Shown here one piece after another: positions 43,064 through 51,232 of a DNA stretch of 57,739 bases. Both the position numbers and the translations under genes were made by a program. Position 1 is the stretch's first letter; every line of letters begins with the position of its first letter. The notes under the pieces were generated by a model. That model did no database searches and had not been told where the DNA came from. It saw only the letters and a program-made list of their open reading frames with translations. Source of the stretch: a virus; the IMG/VR virus record IMGVR_UViG_3300011115_000454, positions 1 through 57,739 of that record. One strand, given 5' to 3'.

Positions 43064-43129
43064 GTTTTCTCCAAAATAAGGTGGGGCTACTCGCTACGTC
43101 CATTACGGCATCCGCTTTCACCCCTAAAA

Positions 43130-44026
43130 TCAATCGTCGAAGTTTAAATCGCTGAGGTCTAACTCAGGTACATCTACTTCTGTGGCTACCACTGGTGCGG
43201 GGGCAGGCTTGGCTTTAGGCTTCTCGGCCTTCGGCTTTTCAACTACAGGCACTGCTTTTGGCAGGCTTACCTCAGGCAGTGGTTCTTCAGCCTCAATATC
43301 AAATGAGAAGTTAGCACCCAGTATAGATGCTACTGTCTCAGTATCAGCCACTACTTTGGCTTGATTGTGGCTGAGTTCATCCAAGAAACCAATAGCCTTG
43401 AATGTTAACTTCTGAGCCGTTGCCTCAGGGTCAAATCCAATACGAGTTACAACCATGTTGTAGCCCAAGCGTTTACCGCCACGCTTCTCTAGTATCTTGC
43501 CAAACTCACCTAATGATTTAATAGATGCGGCAGGCACACGCAAAAGATACGGGTCGTTGATTAACTCAGGAGTAGAGATAGCCATACGAACGCTGTCCGA
43601 ACAAGCCTTACCCTTACCTCCGTTGTCGCCTATTCTGCTACCCCATTGGTTATGTGGGCACAGTGCGCAGGTCTTTGCCTGTGGTTTTTCAGAGCCTGCA
43701 TCGGGTTTGTCACCCATGTTGCTAAAACAATCAGGCTTCGTGCTCTCCTCGCCCTCTGCATAGCCCTTGGCATAGAACACCTTGGACACTTTGTTGTTGA
43801 CCTTGAGCATCACCACATCAATGTATGTAGCAGGGCTGTCGGGGTCTTTGGGGTTAGACAGAATCTTTTTGTCCCCATTGCGCACCACAGTCCACTTCTT
43901 GCCTTTGATGCTGATTACAGGAAATCCTGAACTTGCGTGAGCCGTCAGGTCGTTGTTAATGTCAGTGGAAACTGTCCTAATATAATCAGGAACAGAACCA
44001 GCTTCGAAAGGGATGATATTACTCAT
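43130..44026 (-). CDS. ssb: Single-stranded DNA-binding protein (probable)
   Basis: A 298-residue protein with a strand-rich core, four cysteines in the arrangement of a zinc site (PDCFSNMG, CALC, GKACSD), a Lys/Pro/Ala linker (about 250-275) and an acidic C-terminal tail (ELDLSDLNFDD). A flexible linker with acidic tip is the usual partner-binding tail of SSB proteins. It lies between replication genes. The zinc-type core differs from classical OB-fold SSB; this group is known in podovirus-like phages. Confidence 0.55.
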   Translation of the reverse strand: MSNIIPFEAGSVPDYIRTVSTDINNDLTAHASSGFPVISIKGKKWTVVRNGDKKILSNPKDPDSPATYIDVVMLKVNNKVSKVFYAKGYAEGEESTKPDCFSNMGDKPDAGSEKPQAKTCALCPHNQWGSRIGDNGGKGKACSDSVRMAISTPELINDPYLLRVPAASIKSLGEFGKILEKRGGKRLGYNMVVTRIGFDPEATAQKLTFKAIGFLDELSHNQAKVVADTETVASILGANFSFDIEAEEPLPEVSLPKAVPVVEKPKAEKPKAKPAPAPVVATEVDVPELDLSDLNFDD

Positions 44027-44052
44027 CGTTTAATTCTCCAGTTGTGTTTAAG

Positions 44053-44433
44053 TTAACTTCTACGTATGTTGACATTTCTCTCGGAACGCCAATTTACGCC
44101 GGGGGGTAGTTCGTCGTGAACTTCTTTGTATTGCTCAATGCCTAGTTTTGAGCAACGTACTTCCATGAGATGCCAATCTTCGTTGGTTTTAACATGTGTC
44201 ATGAACGCATCCTTGTCTGCCACTGATGCGCTGTTTACTGTGGATATATAAGCAGTACCAAATTCTGTTTTGATACTGTCAAGTCCCGCAGTGTCGAAAG
44301 TTTTGAGCAATGCGCTTTCAATCTTATCTAGCGATTCGTCAATCTTTCCTTTTTTCATATCGTACTCTGCTTTTATCTGAGATTTTTTGTCTCGCAGTTC
44401 AACGTATTTTTCTATCAATTCTGAAAGTTTCAT
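44053..44433 (-). CDS. Phage replication-associated protein, 126 aa
   Basis: A 126-residue protein: an N-terminal coiled coil (ELIEKYVELRDKKSQIKAEYD) and a C-terminal motif with GTAYIST near residue 60 and LPPGVNWRSERNVNIRRS at the end. The LPPGVN ending is a recurring signature of a small protein found near phage SSB genes. Its function is unknown. Confidence 0.6.
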   Translation of the reverse strand: MKLSELIEKYVELRDKKSQIKAEYDMKKGKIDESLDKIESALLKTFDTAGLDSIKTEFGTAYISTVNSASVADKDAFMTHVKTNEDWHLMEVRCSKLGIEQYKEVHDELPPGVNWRSERNVNIRRS

Positions 44434-44493
44434 TTTTTCTCCAAGGGGATGGGAGGTTAACAGATTTATGGGTGGTTTGTATAGGGGTTTTTA

Positions 44494-46056
44494 CTATTCA
44501 GTTTCAATTCCTTTCATTATTTCTAGCAATGCTCCTTGAAGCTTTTGCTTGGTTCTTAGACGTGTATAGATTCTTCGTTCTATATCACTGGCTGCAATGT
44601 GAGCAATCACTGTTGTGCGAGTCTGCCCCGGCCTTCGAACACGTGCGCATGCTTGTTCATAGATGTCGTTACTATGTATCGGTGCATACCAAACTATAGT
44701 AGTAGCGGCAGTTAAAGTTAATCCATGACTCATGGTTGCAGGGTTAGCCACAATCACATGAGGGAATGAACTGTCTTGAAATGAGCCAAAGATTTGGTCA
44801 CGTTCTGCTTTAGGTGTTGCCCCATGTACAGCGGCTACATTCCACTCACTTTGGAGTTCAGATACAACATGCTCTAGCACCCCTGTCAAGGGTACAAACA
44901 CCAGTACTTTGCCTTCTGATTCCTCTATGATTTCTTTAAGAACATCCATGCGTGGCTTGCTTGGGATATTTATGTATTCACCATCTTTACCATAGGCAAC
45001 ACCGCATGCAATCTGCACAAGTTTATTTGCTTTGACTGCTTCATTGACTGCTAACACTTGACCGCCTTCATACTCCACCATAAGTTTTTCAAGCATGCCT
45101 TTGTACGCTTCTTTTTGTTCTTTAGTCATCTCTACATCACGAGTAACAAATGTTTGCTCAGGCAAATCAATACAGTCATCCAATGCAAAACGAACTGATG
45201 GTTGCATTACTTGTTTAACAACATCAACTGCATTAGAACGTGCAACCCATTTGAACTGACTGATTTGTTTCATCACCAAATCTCTAAACTTACCGAAGTA
45301 TTTAGGTACATCGGGATTTGCAGGTACAACAATTCGGCACTGTGCCCACGCATCTGTTGGTTCATGTGGAGTAGGCGCACCAGTAAGCGCCCATATTCTT
45401 CGTTGTGTTTGTTTATTACATACTGTGTTGAGTGTCTTCCATCTATCTGTGCCTGCGTTTCTAAACATAGCAATCTCATCAACAATAATTAAATCAATGT
45501 CGTCACGATTTTTTAAGTCGTCTTCAATTGTTTTTAATCCGTCTGTGTTGATAATGTATATGTGTGCATCTTGTTTAAGTAGTTTCTTTCTTCGCTCTCG
45601 TGTACCGTATAAAACAACTGCATCCAAGTGTGGAAATGTTTTAAATATTTCATCTGCCCATGTACGCTCCATCGTGGATAGAGGGCATACAACAAGAACT
45701 TTTTTAACAAGTTTTGCGTCTCGCATGTAGTCGTATGACCATAGTGCAGTTACAGTTTTACCAAGACCCATACTATTAAGACAAAAAGCTCTGTCGTGCA
45801 TAGATAAAAAGTTAGCAGTTTCTAACTGCGCTTGAAAAGGTTTGAACCTTCCAGGCCACTTGTAATAGTATGCCATTGGGTCAGGCGCATTGAATCCTAG
45901 GTTGCGTAGCACCTTAACTTCATCGGGTCTGTGAGGTACAGCCACATATGTTTGTCCATTGTAAGTAACCAACTTAGCCGTTGGTATCGGAGTAGTTACT
46001 CTTGATGGGTTGCGCAGTTTTAGGATGAGGGCTTTTTTATCTGTTCTTACTAACAT
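44494..46056 (-). CDS. SNF2-type superfamily II helicase
   Basis: A 520-residue enzyme. Walker A SMGLGKT (95-101), motif Ia CPLSTM, motif II DEIA (193-196), motif III ALTGAPTPHEP, and C-terminal motifs including ACARVRRPGQTRTT (motif VI). That is a full SNF2/Rad54-like ATP-dependent translocase. Such proteins act in replication restart or recombination. It starts directly after the HNH gene's stop (TAA-ATG). Confidence 0.85.
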   Translation of the reverse strand: MLVRTDKKALILKLRNPSRVTTPIPTAKLVTYNGQTYVAVPHRPDEVKVLRNLGFNAPDPMAYYYKWPGRFKPFQAQLETANFLSMHDRAFCLNSMGLGKTVTALWSYDYMRDAKLVKKVLVVCPLSTMERTWADEIFKTFPHLDAVVLYGTRERRKKLLKQDAHIYIINTDGLKTIEDDLKNRDDIDLIIVDEIAMFRNAGTDRWKTLNTVCNKQTQRRIWALTGAPTPHEPTDAWAQCRIVVPANPDVPKYFGKFRDLVMKQISQFKWVARSNAVDVVKQVMQPSVRFALDDCIDLPEQTFVTRDVEMTKEQKEAYKGMLEKLMVEYEGGQVLAVNEAVKANKLVQIACGVAYGKDGEYINIPSKPRMDVLKEIIEESEGKVLVFVPLTGVLEHVVSELQSEWNVAAVHGATPKAERDQIFGSFQDSSFPHVIVANPATMSHGLTLTAATTIVWYAPIHSNDIYEQACARVRRPGQTRTTVIAHIAASDIERRIYTRLRTKQKLQGALLEIMKGIETE

Positions 46057-46320
46057 TTAATTTCCATACTTGTTACCATTTGTTTTTCTCCATCCTCTGT
46101 TTTTTTCTTTATCTATTACACGCAGATTTGATTTGGCATTAGTGCCATTACCGTCAAGCATTGTTTTGTGGTCAACGTCTTTACCGTCACCCTTGGATAC
46201 TTTGCCGTCACGCATTAACTCTGCACGTGCTTGATTACGCATCTCACGCTTCTTAACCTGTTCGGGTTTTGCGTTGTATGCTTTATCGTATGCTGCTTTT
46301 GTTGGCCCACCTTTGTTCAT
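46057..46320 (-). CDS. HNH-type endonuclease
   Basis: An 87-residue basic protein with an HNH-like signature: GDGKDVDHK (D50-H51), then N65 in SNLRVID and N74. The N-terminal half is basic and helical (KREMRNQARAELMRDGKV). Small HNH nucleases of this form accompany replication genes of many phages. Catalysis is inferred. Confidence 0.7.
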   Translation of the reverse strand: MNKGGPTKAAYDKAYNAKPEQVKKREMRNQARAELMRDGKVSKGDGKDVDHKTMLDGNGTNAKSNLRVIDKEKNRGWRKTNGNKYGN

Positions 46321-46613
46321 ATACCCTCCAAATTTAAAAATTCAATTACTTGTTTAGCGTCATCCACCACGATAGCCCATCCACCGTGAGACTTTATTTC
46401 TTCAATTGTGCGTTTTTGATTAGCCGTTGTCTGTGCTCGTTTTCCCGGAGCCTTTGTTTCTATTGCTAAGAACTGTCCCTTCCAACAACAAATAAAATCA
46501 GGTATACCTACTACACCAAATCCATTTTGCATTGGCATAAAAAACCAAATGTCTCGTGTTTTTAACACCTTCTTGACTGCGTCTTTAACTTTGCCCTCAG
46601 GAGTCGATGCCAT
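46317..46613 (-). CDS. VRR-NUC domain nuclease
   Basis: A 98-residue single-domain VRR-NUC protein: E6, GIPD (D39), ETK (E52, K54) and Q66 form the PD-(D/E)xK site. Stand-alone phage VRR-NUC enzymes cut structured DNA. It overlaps the neighbours by four bases and one base, so it belongs to the same operon. Confidence 0.8.
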   Translation of the reverse strand: MASTPEGKVKDAVKKVLKTRDIWFFMPMQNGFGVVGIPDFICCWKGQFLAIETKAPGKRAQTTANQKRTIEEIKSHGGWAIVVDDAKQVIEFLNLEGI

Positions 46614-47266
46614 TATCTTCTGTCCTTATAGAACTCGCACGTTTTAATTGGACACCATCCATTACATAACCCACTTGGTCTTGGCATCCATGCGTCACGC
46701 TCGTATGCTGATTCAAGTTTCTTTACACGAGGTAAAAACTTTTTCCATATCATTGGCACATCATCACGAGTAAATGTTTCGCTATCAACTTTTTTAATCT
46801 TTAACCAAACAAATCCTGTGGTGACTATGTTTACTTCGGGGTAGTGAGCAAACGTATAACCTGCATATAACATGAGTTGTTTGGTTGGTTTGCGCTTACC
46901 TGTTTTGTAATCAAACACTGCGGCTCTATCTTTATTAACAATTAAATAGTCAGCAATACCTCGTGTCCATGCGTTACTCCAATCGGCAGGTTGAAAGTTT
47001 TCATCAATCGCCATTTTTTGTTCACACATCTTGTTGCCTGATAGGTGATACAGTTTGTTTGCAATCGGTTCCCACTGTTGCATACCCTCAGGTAACGGTG
47101 TGTTGTTGAGCATCCTATGTTCCATCGCAGTGTGGACTTTCTCGCCCCATACTGTGTACTCTGTTGGAGGTTCGACAATATCTTTTTTAACACGCACGTG
47201 ATAATACTGTCGAGGGCAAGTTTCAAACTTGTCGAGTTGCGAATAAGTCCACGCTGGAATTTTCAT
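46613..47266 (-). CDS. Cas4/RecB-like exonuclease with iron-sulfur site
   Basis: A 217-residue PD-(D/E)xK nuclease: H45, GIADY (D106), FDYKTGK (D119, K121) and Q130. Four cysteines (C17, C201, C205, C210) surround the nuclease core, as in the Fe-S cluster of Cas4 and AddB-type enzymes. Start at ATG 47266 is fixed by GGTGGAGG; the earlier ATG would add seven residues. It probably trims DNA ends in recombination. A leftward promoter lies upstream. Confidence 0.8.
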   Translation of the reverse strand: MKIPAWTYSQLDKFETCPRQYYHVRVKKDIVEPPTEYTVWGEKVHTAMEHRMLNNTPLPEGMQQWEPIANKLYHLSGNKMCEQKMAIDENFQPADWSNAWTRGIADYLIVNKDRAAVFDYKTGKRKPTKQLMLYAGYTFAHYPEVNIVTTGFVWLKIKKVDSETFTRDDVPMIWKKFLPRVKKLESAYERDAWMPRPSGLCNGWCPIKTCEFYKDRR

Positions 47267-47305
47267 AGGCCTCCACCTCGAACGCACAATTCGTCGAGAA
47301 GTGTG

Positions 47306-47336
47306 TATATATTACCCCCACCGTTATAAAAGTCAA
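47306..47336 (-). promoter_or_regulatory. Leftward sigma70-type promoter
   Basis: On the minus strand: TTGACT (47336-47331), then an AT box read as AATATA with 17-base spacing or TATATA with 19-base spacing. It lies just after the polymerase stop (47342) and about 40 bases before the exonuclease start, so it would give the downstream nucleases and helicase a separate promoter. Confidence 0.5.
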
Positions 47337-47341
47337 GGGGT

Positions 47342-49189
47342 TTATTTTGTATCTGCATAATTATTTCCTGCTTCAACTTCACATGACAGTGGTATATCTG
47401 CACACCATCTTGGGGGTGTTGACATGATGTCAACCATAATCTCTTTACACCAGTCTTCCTCGTCCTCAGGCACTGCGCAAACAACTTCGTCATGAACGGT
47501 CAAGACAACTTTATATCTGCGGTCTTGTGTGTCACGCTTACGCATAAGTTGGTCAATCTTTGCCATTTGGTCAAACACAATGATGCGCGCTAAACCTTGA
47601 ACTGCGTTCTCAATTACCTTACCACCGTATATCTTGACAGGCCCATACCTCCCACTGTATTCATATCCATCTGTTGTTTTGTGCAGTTCGGGGTAACGAA
47701 TCATGGTGTTGTTGAATAAACGTAAGCCTTCCCTATCTGACACTATACCTCTGAGGTTATTGTCGAAACGATACCCCTTACAAACCCCATCTAGTATGTA
47801 GTTTGCGGTTACCCATAACTGGGCTATGCGGTTGTATTTATTTCTGTATAGCGTAACAGTATGCTTGGCTTCTTCTTCAAGAACATCAACTGATATTCCG
47901 CCTGCGCCTACCTTGAGTGTGGCTTTAAACTTGTCTGCCCCCATGCCGTAGCCCAATCCAAGGATGCAAGTCTTACCAACAAATCGTTCAACCTTGTCTG
48001 CTTTGGTTATGGTGCGCCCATATACCTCAGATGCAAAATTCGAATAAATATCTTCGTTATTTTTAAACTGTTCAAGCAAATCGTTTTGCTCGGCTAACCA
48101 AGCAACTACCCTGGCTTCAATCTGTGCTGAGTCACAAGCTACTAACACGTGTCCAGTTGGTGCTGTAATTGACCGCCGCAGCGCACCAGCACGAGGTAGG
48201 TTATGCAAATTCATCTTATCACCGCCACTGGCTCTGCCTGTATGTGCTCCCCAGTAGTTCAGTAGGATGGGCAATCTGCCTCTCTTTGCAATTCCAAGGA
48301 AAGATTCTGTTCTTGTCTCCTCTAGTGTGGACTTGATACCGAACCTTGCCGCAACTACGGCTTGTACCATCGGGTTGTCGTGAAGTAATAGGTTCTTGAA
48401 CGCTTGGTCTGTTTTGCCAAAAGCAAACGTCTCCTTGCCTGTTCGTGCGCTTATCTTGGTAGGTGGTTCAACCTTCAACTGCTTTAACACTTGCGCAAAC
48501 TTGGGATTTGACATGAGGTTCTCTCGTCCTATGCCAACGCTGATGCGCTTCATAAGTTCTTCCTTCTTGTCCTGCACGTTGGTCAAGTGCGCTCCCAATA
48601 CATTACTGTCTAGTTTAAGGACTGGGTCAGTAAACATACGCAACATCATATCTTGTATGTACAGTTCTTTAGGTGGGTTGTGTTGCTTGAGTATCTGATA
48701 CAAGTTATATGTAATGACCACGTCGTTCTTACAGTACTCGCCGTATGCGGCTAGTTCCTCGGCAGTAAAATCTTCACGTTGCATACCGATGGCCTTGACA
48801 ACTTCAGTGCCCTTCTCTCCGAGCATGAACTTCTTGGCTAGTGCCGATAGCGAACCTCCAACGGTTTGGCCTGTAATTGGCCTCGCCATAGAGAGCGTGT
48901 CGAGGTAATACTTCGGCTTGATGCCATATCTCCACGCAAGGATTGCTCCATCGAATGCCATGTTGTGCGCAATGAGGTAACTGTTTTCAATGTCGAGCGC
49001 ACTAAGTTGGAGGGTGATGTCATCGTCACTTCCTGTGACCCATACTGGGTCTTCCTCGTCGACCTTGTAGCTAAAGCCAATAACTTGGAATCTATTATCT
49101 CGGATGTAGGCTTCGGTTGTGATTTTTGAGAGGCTGTATTCTTTGTCATAGTACGTTTCAAAGTCAAGTGTGATTGTTCTGTTTGCCAT
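47342..49189 (-). CDS. DNA polymerase, family A
   Basis: A 615-residue polymerase. The 3'-5' exonuclease has D9 and E11 (LDFET), AHNMAFD (D80) and YCKNDV (D155). The polymerase motifs are A: ACDSAQIEAR (D353); B: GKTCILGLGYGMG (K406 to Y414); C: HDE (566-568). All catalytic residues are present, so replication and proofreading should both work. Length is typical for phage polymerases without a 5' nuclease. Confidence 0.95.
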   Translation of the reverse strand: MANRTITLDFETYYDKEYSLSKITTEAYIRDNRFQVIGFSYKVDEEDPVWVTGSDDDITLQLSALDIENSYLIAHNMAFDGAILAWRYGIKPKYYLDTLSMARPITGQTVGGSLSALAKKFMLGEKGTEVVKAIGMQREDFTAEELAAYGEYCKNDVVITYNLYQILKQHNPPKELYIQDMMLRMFTDPVLKLDSNVLGAHLTNVQDKKEELMKRISVGIGRENLMSNPKFAQVLKQLKVEPPTKISARTGKETFAFGKTDQAFKNLLLHDNPMVQAVVAARFGIKSTLEETRTESFLGIAKRGRLPILLNYWGAHTGRASGGDKMNLHNLPRAGALRRSITAPTGHVLVACDSAQIEARVVAWLAEQNDLLEQFKNNEDIYSNFASEVYGRTITKADKVERFVGKTCILGLGYGMGADKFKATLKVGAGGISVDVLEEEAKHTVTLYRNKYNRIAQLWVTANYILDGVCKGYRFDNNLRGIVSDREGLRLFNNTMIRYPELHKTTDGYEYSGRYGPVKIYGGKVIENAVQGLARIIVFDQMAKIDQLMRKRDTQDRRYKVVLTVHDEVVCAVPEDEEDWCKEIMVDIMSTPPRWCADIPLSCEVEAGNNYADTK

Positions 49190-49229
49190 TTTTAGTTCTC
49201 AGTTTGTTATGTATCATAGCAATGCGTCC

Positions 49230-49496
49230 TCATGGTTTTGCGGGTTGGGTTTCTTCAAGCGTCTGTTTAACTGCTCTAACAACTTTGGATTTACTCGCAC
49301 GAATGGATTCCAGTCGTTTGTTTCTAGTTTCTTCAAAACGCTGTAGTTGCTCTCGCTCAATTTGGTGAGGCGAGACAACGGTTTCTTCTGTTGTAAAGTA
49401 GTGCCCATTTTTACATTTCCTCCTTCTTCTAAATCGCATGGGGGTGTCTCTTGTTTCTAGGATGCTTGACTTTTCCTCGCACACAGGACATTTCAT
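49230..49496 (-). CDS. NrdR-like zinc-ribbon protein
   Basis: An 88-residue protein beginning MKCPVC, then LETRDTPMRFRRRRKC and GHYFTTEE. This is the N-terminal zinc ribbon of NrdR (the repressor of ribonucleotide reductase genes), but without the ATP-cone part. C3, C6, C28 and H32 can bind zinc. The C-terminal half is a charged helix. It may compete for host nrd operators, or act as a DNA-binding adaptor. It overlaps the previous gene. Confidence 0.65.
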   Translation of the reverse strand: MKCPVCEEKSSILETRDTPMRFRRRRKCKNGHYFTTEETVVSPHQIEREQLQRFEETRNKRLESIRASKSKVVRAVKQTLEETQPAKP

Positions 49497-49690
49497 GCTT
49501 TTTCTTTCAACAACTTACGGCAAGCTGCAAGCGAATCTTTTAAATCGTTTTGTAGTTGCCCAATGTAGTCTTGTTGCTCTTGCATCTTTATGTATGCTTC
49601 TTTGGCAAACTTGGCTAGGTTAGGGTGACTCCACGCTTCAAAACTTGGCAAGTCACATTTGTCATCATCATCGTCGCACATCACGCTCAT
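49493..49690 (-). CDS. Hypothetical protein, 65 aa
   Basis: A 65-residue protein with a D-rich start (MSVMCDDDDDKCD) and a helical C-terminal half (YIKMQEQQDYIGQLQNDLKD). A strong AGGAGGAAG site is used; the site itself lies within the upstream 43-residue membrane gene. No family recognised. Confidence 0.55.
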   Translation of the reverse strand: MSVMCDDDDDKCDLPSFEAWSHPNLAKFAKEAYIKMQEQQDYIGQLQNDLKDSLAACRKLLKEKA

Positions 49691-49799
49691 GTTCTTCCTC
49701 CTGTATATTAGTCAACGCTCTCACAAATATAAACATAACTAGGATGGCTACTATACCTCCAAGGAACAGCAACCCAAAAAGTAAAAGTAGCCCTTCCAT
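49668..49799 (-). CDS. Micro membrane protein, 43 aa
   Basis: A 43-residue protein: MEGLLLLFGLLFLGGIVAIL is a single membrane segment, then RALTNIQEEEHERDVRR is a charged tail. It starts two bases after the previous stop (GAGGGG as ribosome site) and overlaps the next gene by 23 bases. Compact position supports it. Its role is unknown. Confidence 0.6.
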   Translation of the reverse strand: MEGLLLLFGLLFLGGIVAILVMFIFVRALTNIQEEEHERDVRR

Positions 49800-49801
49800 G
49801 T

Positions 49802-50305
49802 TTACCCCTCAAACAGTTCTTTAAGTTTATTGAGTAAGGCCCGCGCCTCAACAACAGATAAGGTACTAAGTAATTCATCAATGTCCAGCTTAGTACTGAA
49901 CTCGAGTTGAGCTGCAGCTGACGTCTTCAAGTTCACTGCCTTCAACTTCGTGGTCTTACCCACCTTCTTTGGTCTGCCTTTAATTTTGCCATAGCGTTTG
50001 TACGTATCACCATATACCGCATACGTATGTGTCCCATTCCTAGAATCTCGTTTGAGCCTACCTGCATTGTGCAACTGCACGAGCCTAGTACCCACTGTTC
50101 TTTCATCAATGTTAGGGTCAATAACATCTAGGTTGTCAATAACTTCCCTTGCCGTTGCCCATGGGTGTACTTTGACGTAGTCCCATATCTTTTCAACTAC
50201 AGGTTTTTCGGATGTAAGAACTATTGATACTTGTTCAGTAGATTCCACATCGTCGTCGAATTTAAGTTCATTTAGTTTCATAAGTTCAGTCTTTAAGTCA
50301 GCCAT
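49802..50305 (-). CDS. Winged-helix DNA-binding protein, 167 aa
   Basis: A 167-residue protein with a winged-helix region (about 40-98): KIWDYVKVHPWATAREVIDN, the recognition helix DERTVGTRLVQLHNAG, and a wing with RLKRDSRNGTHTY. A basic GRPKK (AT-hook-like) motif follows, about 112-116, and a helical C-terminus. It is a possible phage transcription regulator of the early operon. No known family assigned. Confidence 0.6.
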   Translation of the reverse strand: MADLKTELMKLNELKFDDDVESTEQVSIVLTSEKPVVEKIWDYVKVHPWATAREVIDNLDVIDPNIDERTVGTRLVQLHNAGRLKRDSRNGTHTYAVYGDTYKRYGKIKGRPKKVGKTTKLKAVNLKTSAAAQLEFSTKLDIDELLSTLSVVEARALLNKLKELFEG

Positions 50306-50308
50306 GAT

Positions 50309-50425
50309 TTATCCTTTTTCGTGATAGGTGTATTCGTCGTCATACGTTTTCGTGTAGGGGTCTAACCCTGTATGTAACATCAATTGAACTAAACGGGATT
50401 CCAAGCGGGCTAAACGGGCGTTCAT
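50309..50425 (-). CDS. Candidate small gene overlapping the 78-aa gene, 38 aa
   Basis: A 38-residue frame (MNARLARLESRLVQLMLHTG, then LDPYTKTYDDEYTYHEKG) that looks like a true coiled-coil micro-protein, overlapping the 3' part of the 78-residue gene. It starts with a weak GAAAAGA site. Its stop is three bases before the next start. A longer form from 50512 has no better start. The two frames overlap by 86 bases. Moderate confidence only. Confidence 0.35.
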   Translation of the reverse strand: MNARLARLESRLVQLMLHTGLDPYTKTYDDEYTYHEKG

Positions 50426-50576
50426 TCTTTTCAACACGCCCAGCAAGTTTCCATTTATCTCCGAGTTGTTGGATTGAGCGAATCCACGCTCTTTGGTATT
50501 TCCTTTGTACATCTTTTGTTACCCAGTAATGTTTAAAATTTTCAATAGCTCTGCGTTTAAGTTGGTACTCGGTCAT
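50340..50576 (-). CDS. Hypothetical protein, 78 aa
   Basis: A 78-residue basic protein (MTEYQLKRRAIENFKHYWVT, then KDVQRKYQRAWIRSIQQLGD). The residue pattern resembles a small helical phage family, seen up to about residue 45; after that the sequence looks less conserved. Strong AGGAGG site at 50581-50586. The upstream gene stops one base before this start. Confidence 0.55.
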   Translation of the reverse strand: MTEYQLKRRAIENFKHYWVTKDVQRKYQRAWIRSIQQLGDKWKLAGRVEKNERPFSPLGIPFSSIDVTYRVRPLHENV

Positions 50577-50577
50577 A

Positions 50578-51231
50578 CTATCCTCCTGAAGATGCCATGA
50601 ATCTAGCCGTAACTGCCGCCGCAACTGCTGAGTCAGTATCAATGGATGCCAACACATCGAGCGCAGTGCTATCCGTTGCTTGACGTGCAGGCTTGACTGC
50701 CATACGGTCTTTGAATGATTGAGGGACGTACAGTGCTACGTCAGGCCACAATTTAACTGCCTCGTTAAGGGATTTGCAAGACCTTAAGAACGTAGTTACT
50801 TGCTCTTTTACCTTCTCCCATCTGTCATAAACTTCGTAATACGCTATCTTAGCCTTGACTAAATCAGCCATTAGCGGATGGTCTTGAGGTACTTTGACAT
50901 TAAACGAATAGTAAGAATTATGATCGGTGCATGGTGTCTCAAACTTACCGCTAATTGCTCGGATGCTTAGTTCGGCATCACGTTCTTTATCATTAACTTG
51001 AAATTTAGTAATGACATCAATACGGTCAGCCGATGCTTTCCAATTGTCAGGCAGTTGCGCCTTAAGATGTAAGTATTCGCCCCAAATAATTTTGTCCATC
51101 TCAGGGTCTTTAATGTCTCGCTTCAACTCACGAGATGGTTGATTTAATTTCTCAAGTTCTGCGTCACGCATCTTGAGAACTGCGCTCTTAACTTCGTTTA
51201 AAAAAGATGCTGAGATTGCTACGTATGCCAT
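50578..51231 (-). CDS. Hypothetical protein, 217 aa
   Basis: A 217-residue protein, mostly helical, with a C-terminal segment FLRSCKSLNEAVKLWPDVALYVPQSF. The LWP(D) pattern occurs in several phage protein groups (some annotated as nucleotide-modification associated), but the match is too weak to name. A GGAGAATTAAC site precedes the start. Confidence 0.55.
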   Translation of the reverse strand: MAYVAISASFLNEVKSAVLKMRDAELEKLNQPSRELKRDIKDPEMDKIIWGEYLHLKAQLPDNWKASADRIDVITKFQVNDKERDAELSIRAISGKFETPCTDHNSYYSFNVKVPQDHPLMADLVKAKIAYYEVYDRWEKVKEQVTTFLRSCKSLNEAVKLWPDVALYVPQSFKDRMAVKPARQATDSTALDVLASIDTDSAVAAAVTARFMASSGG

Positions 51232-51232
51232 G

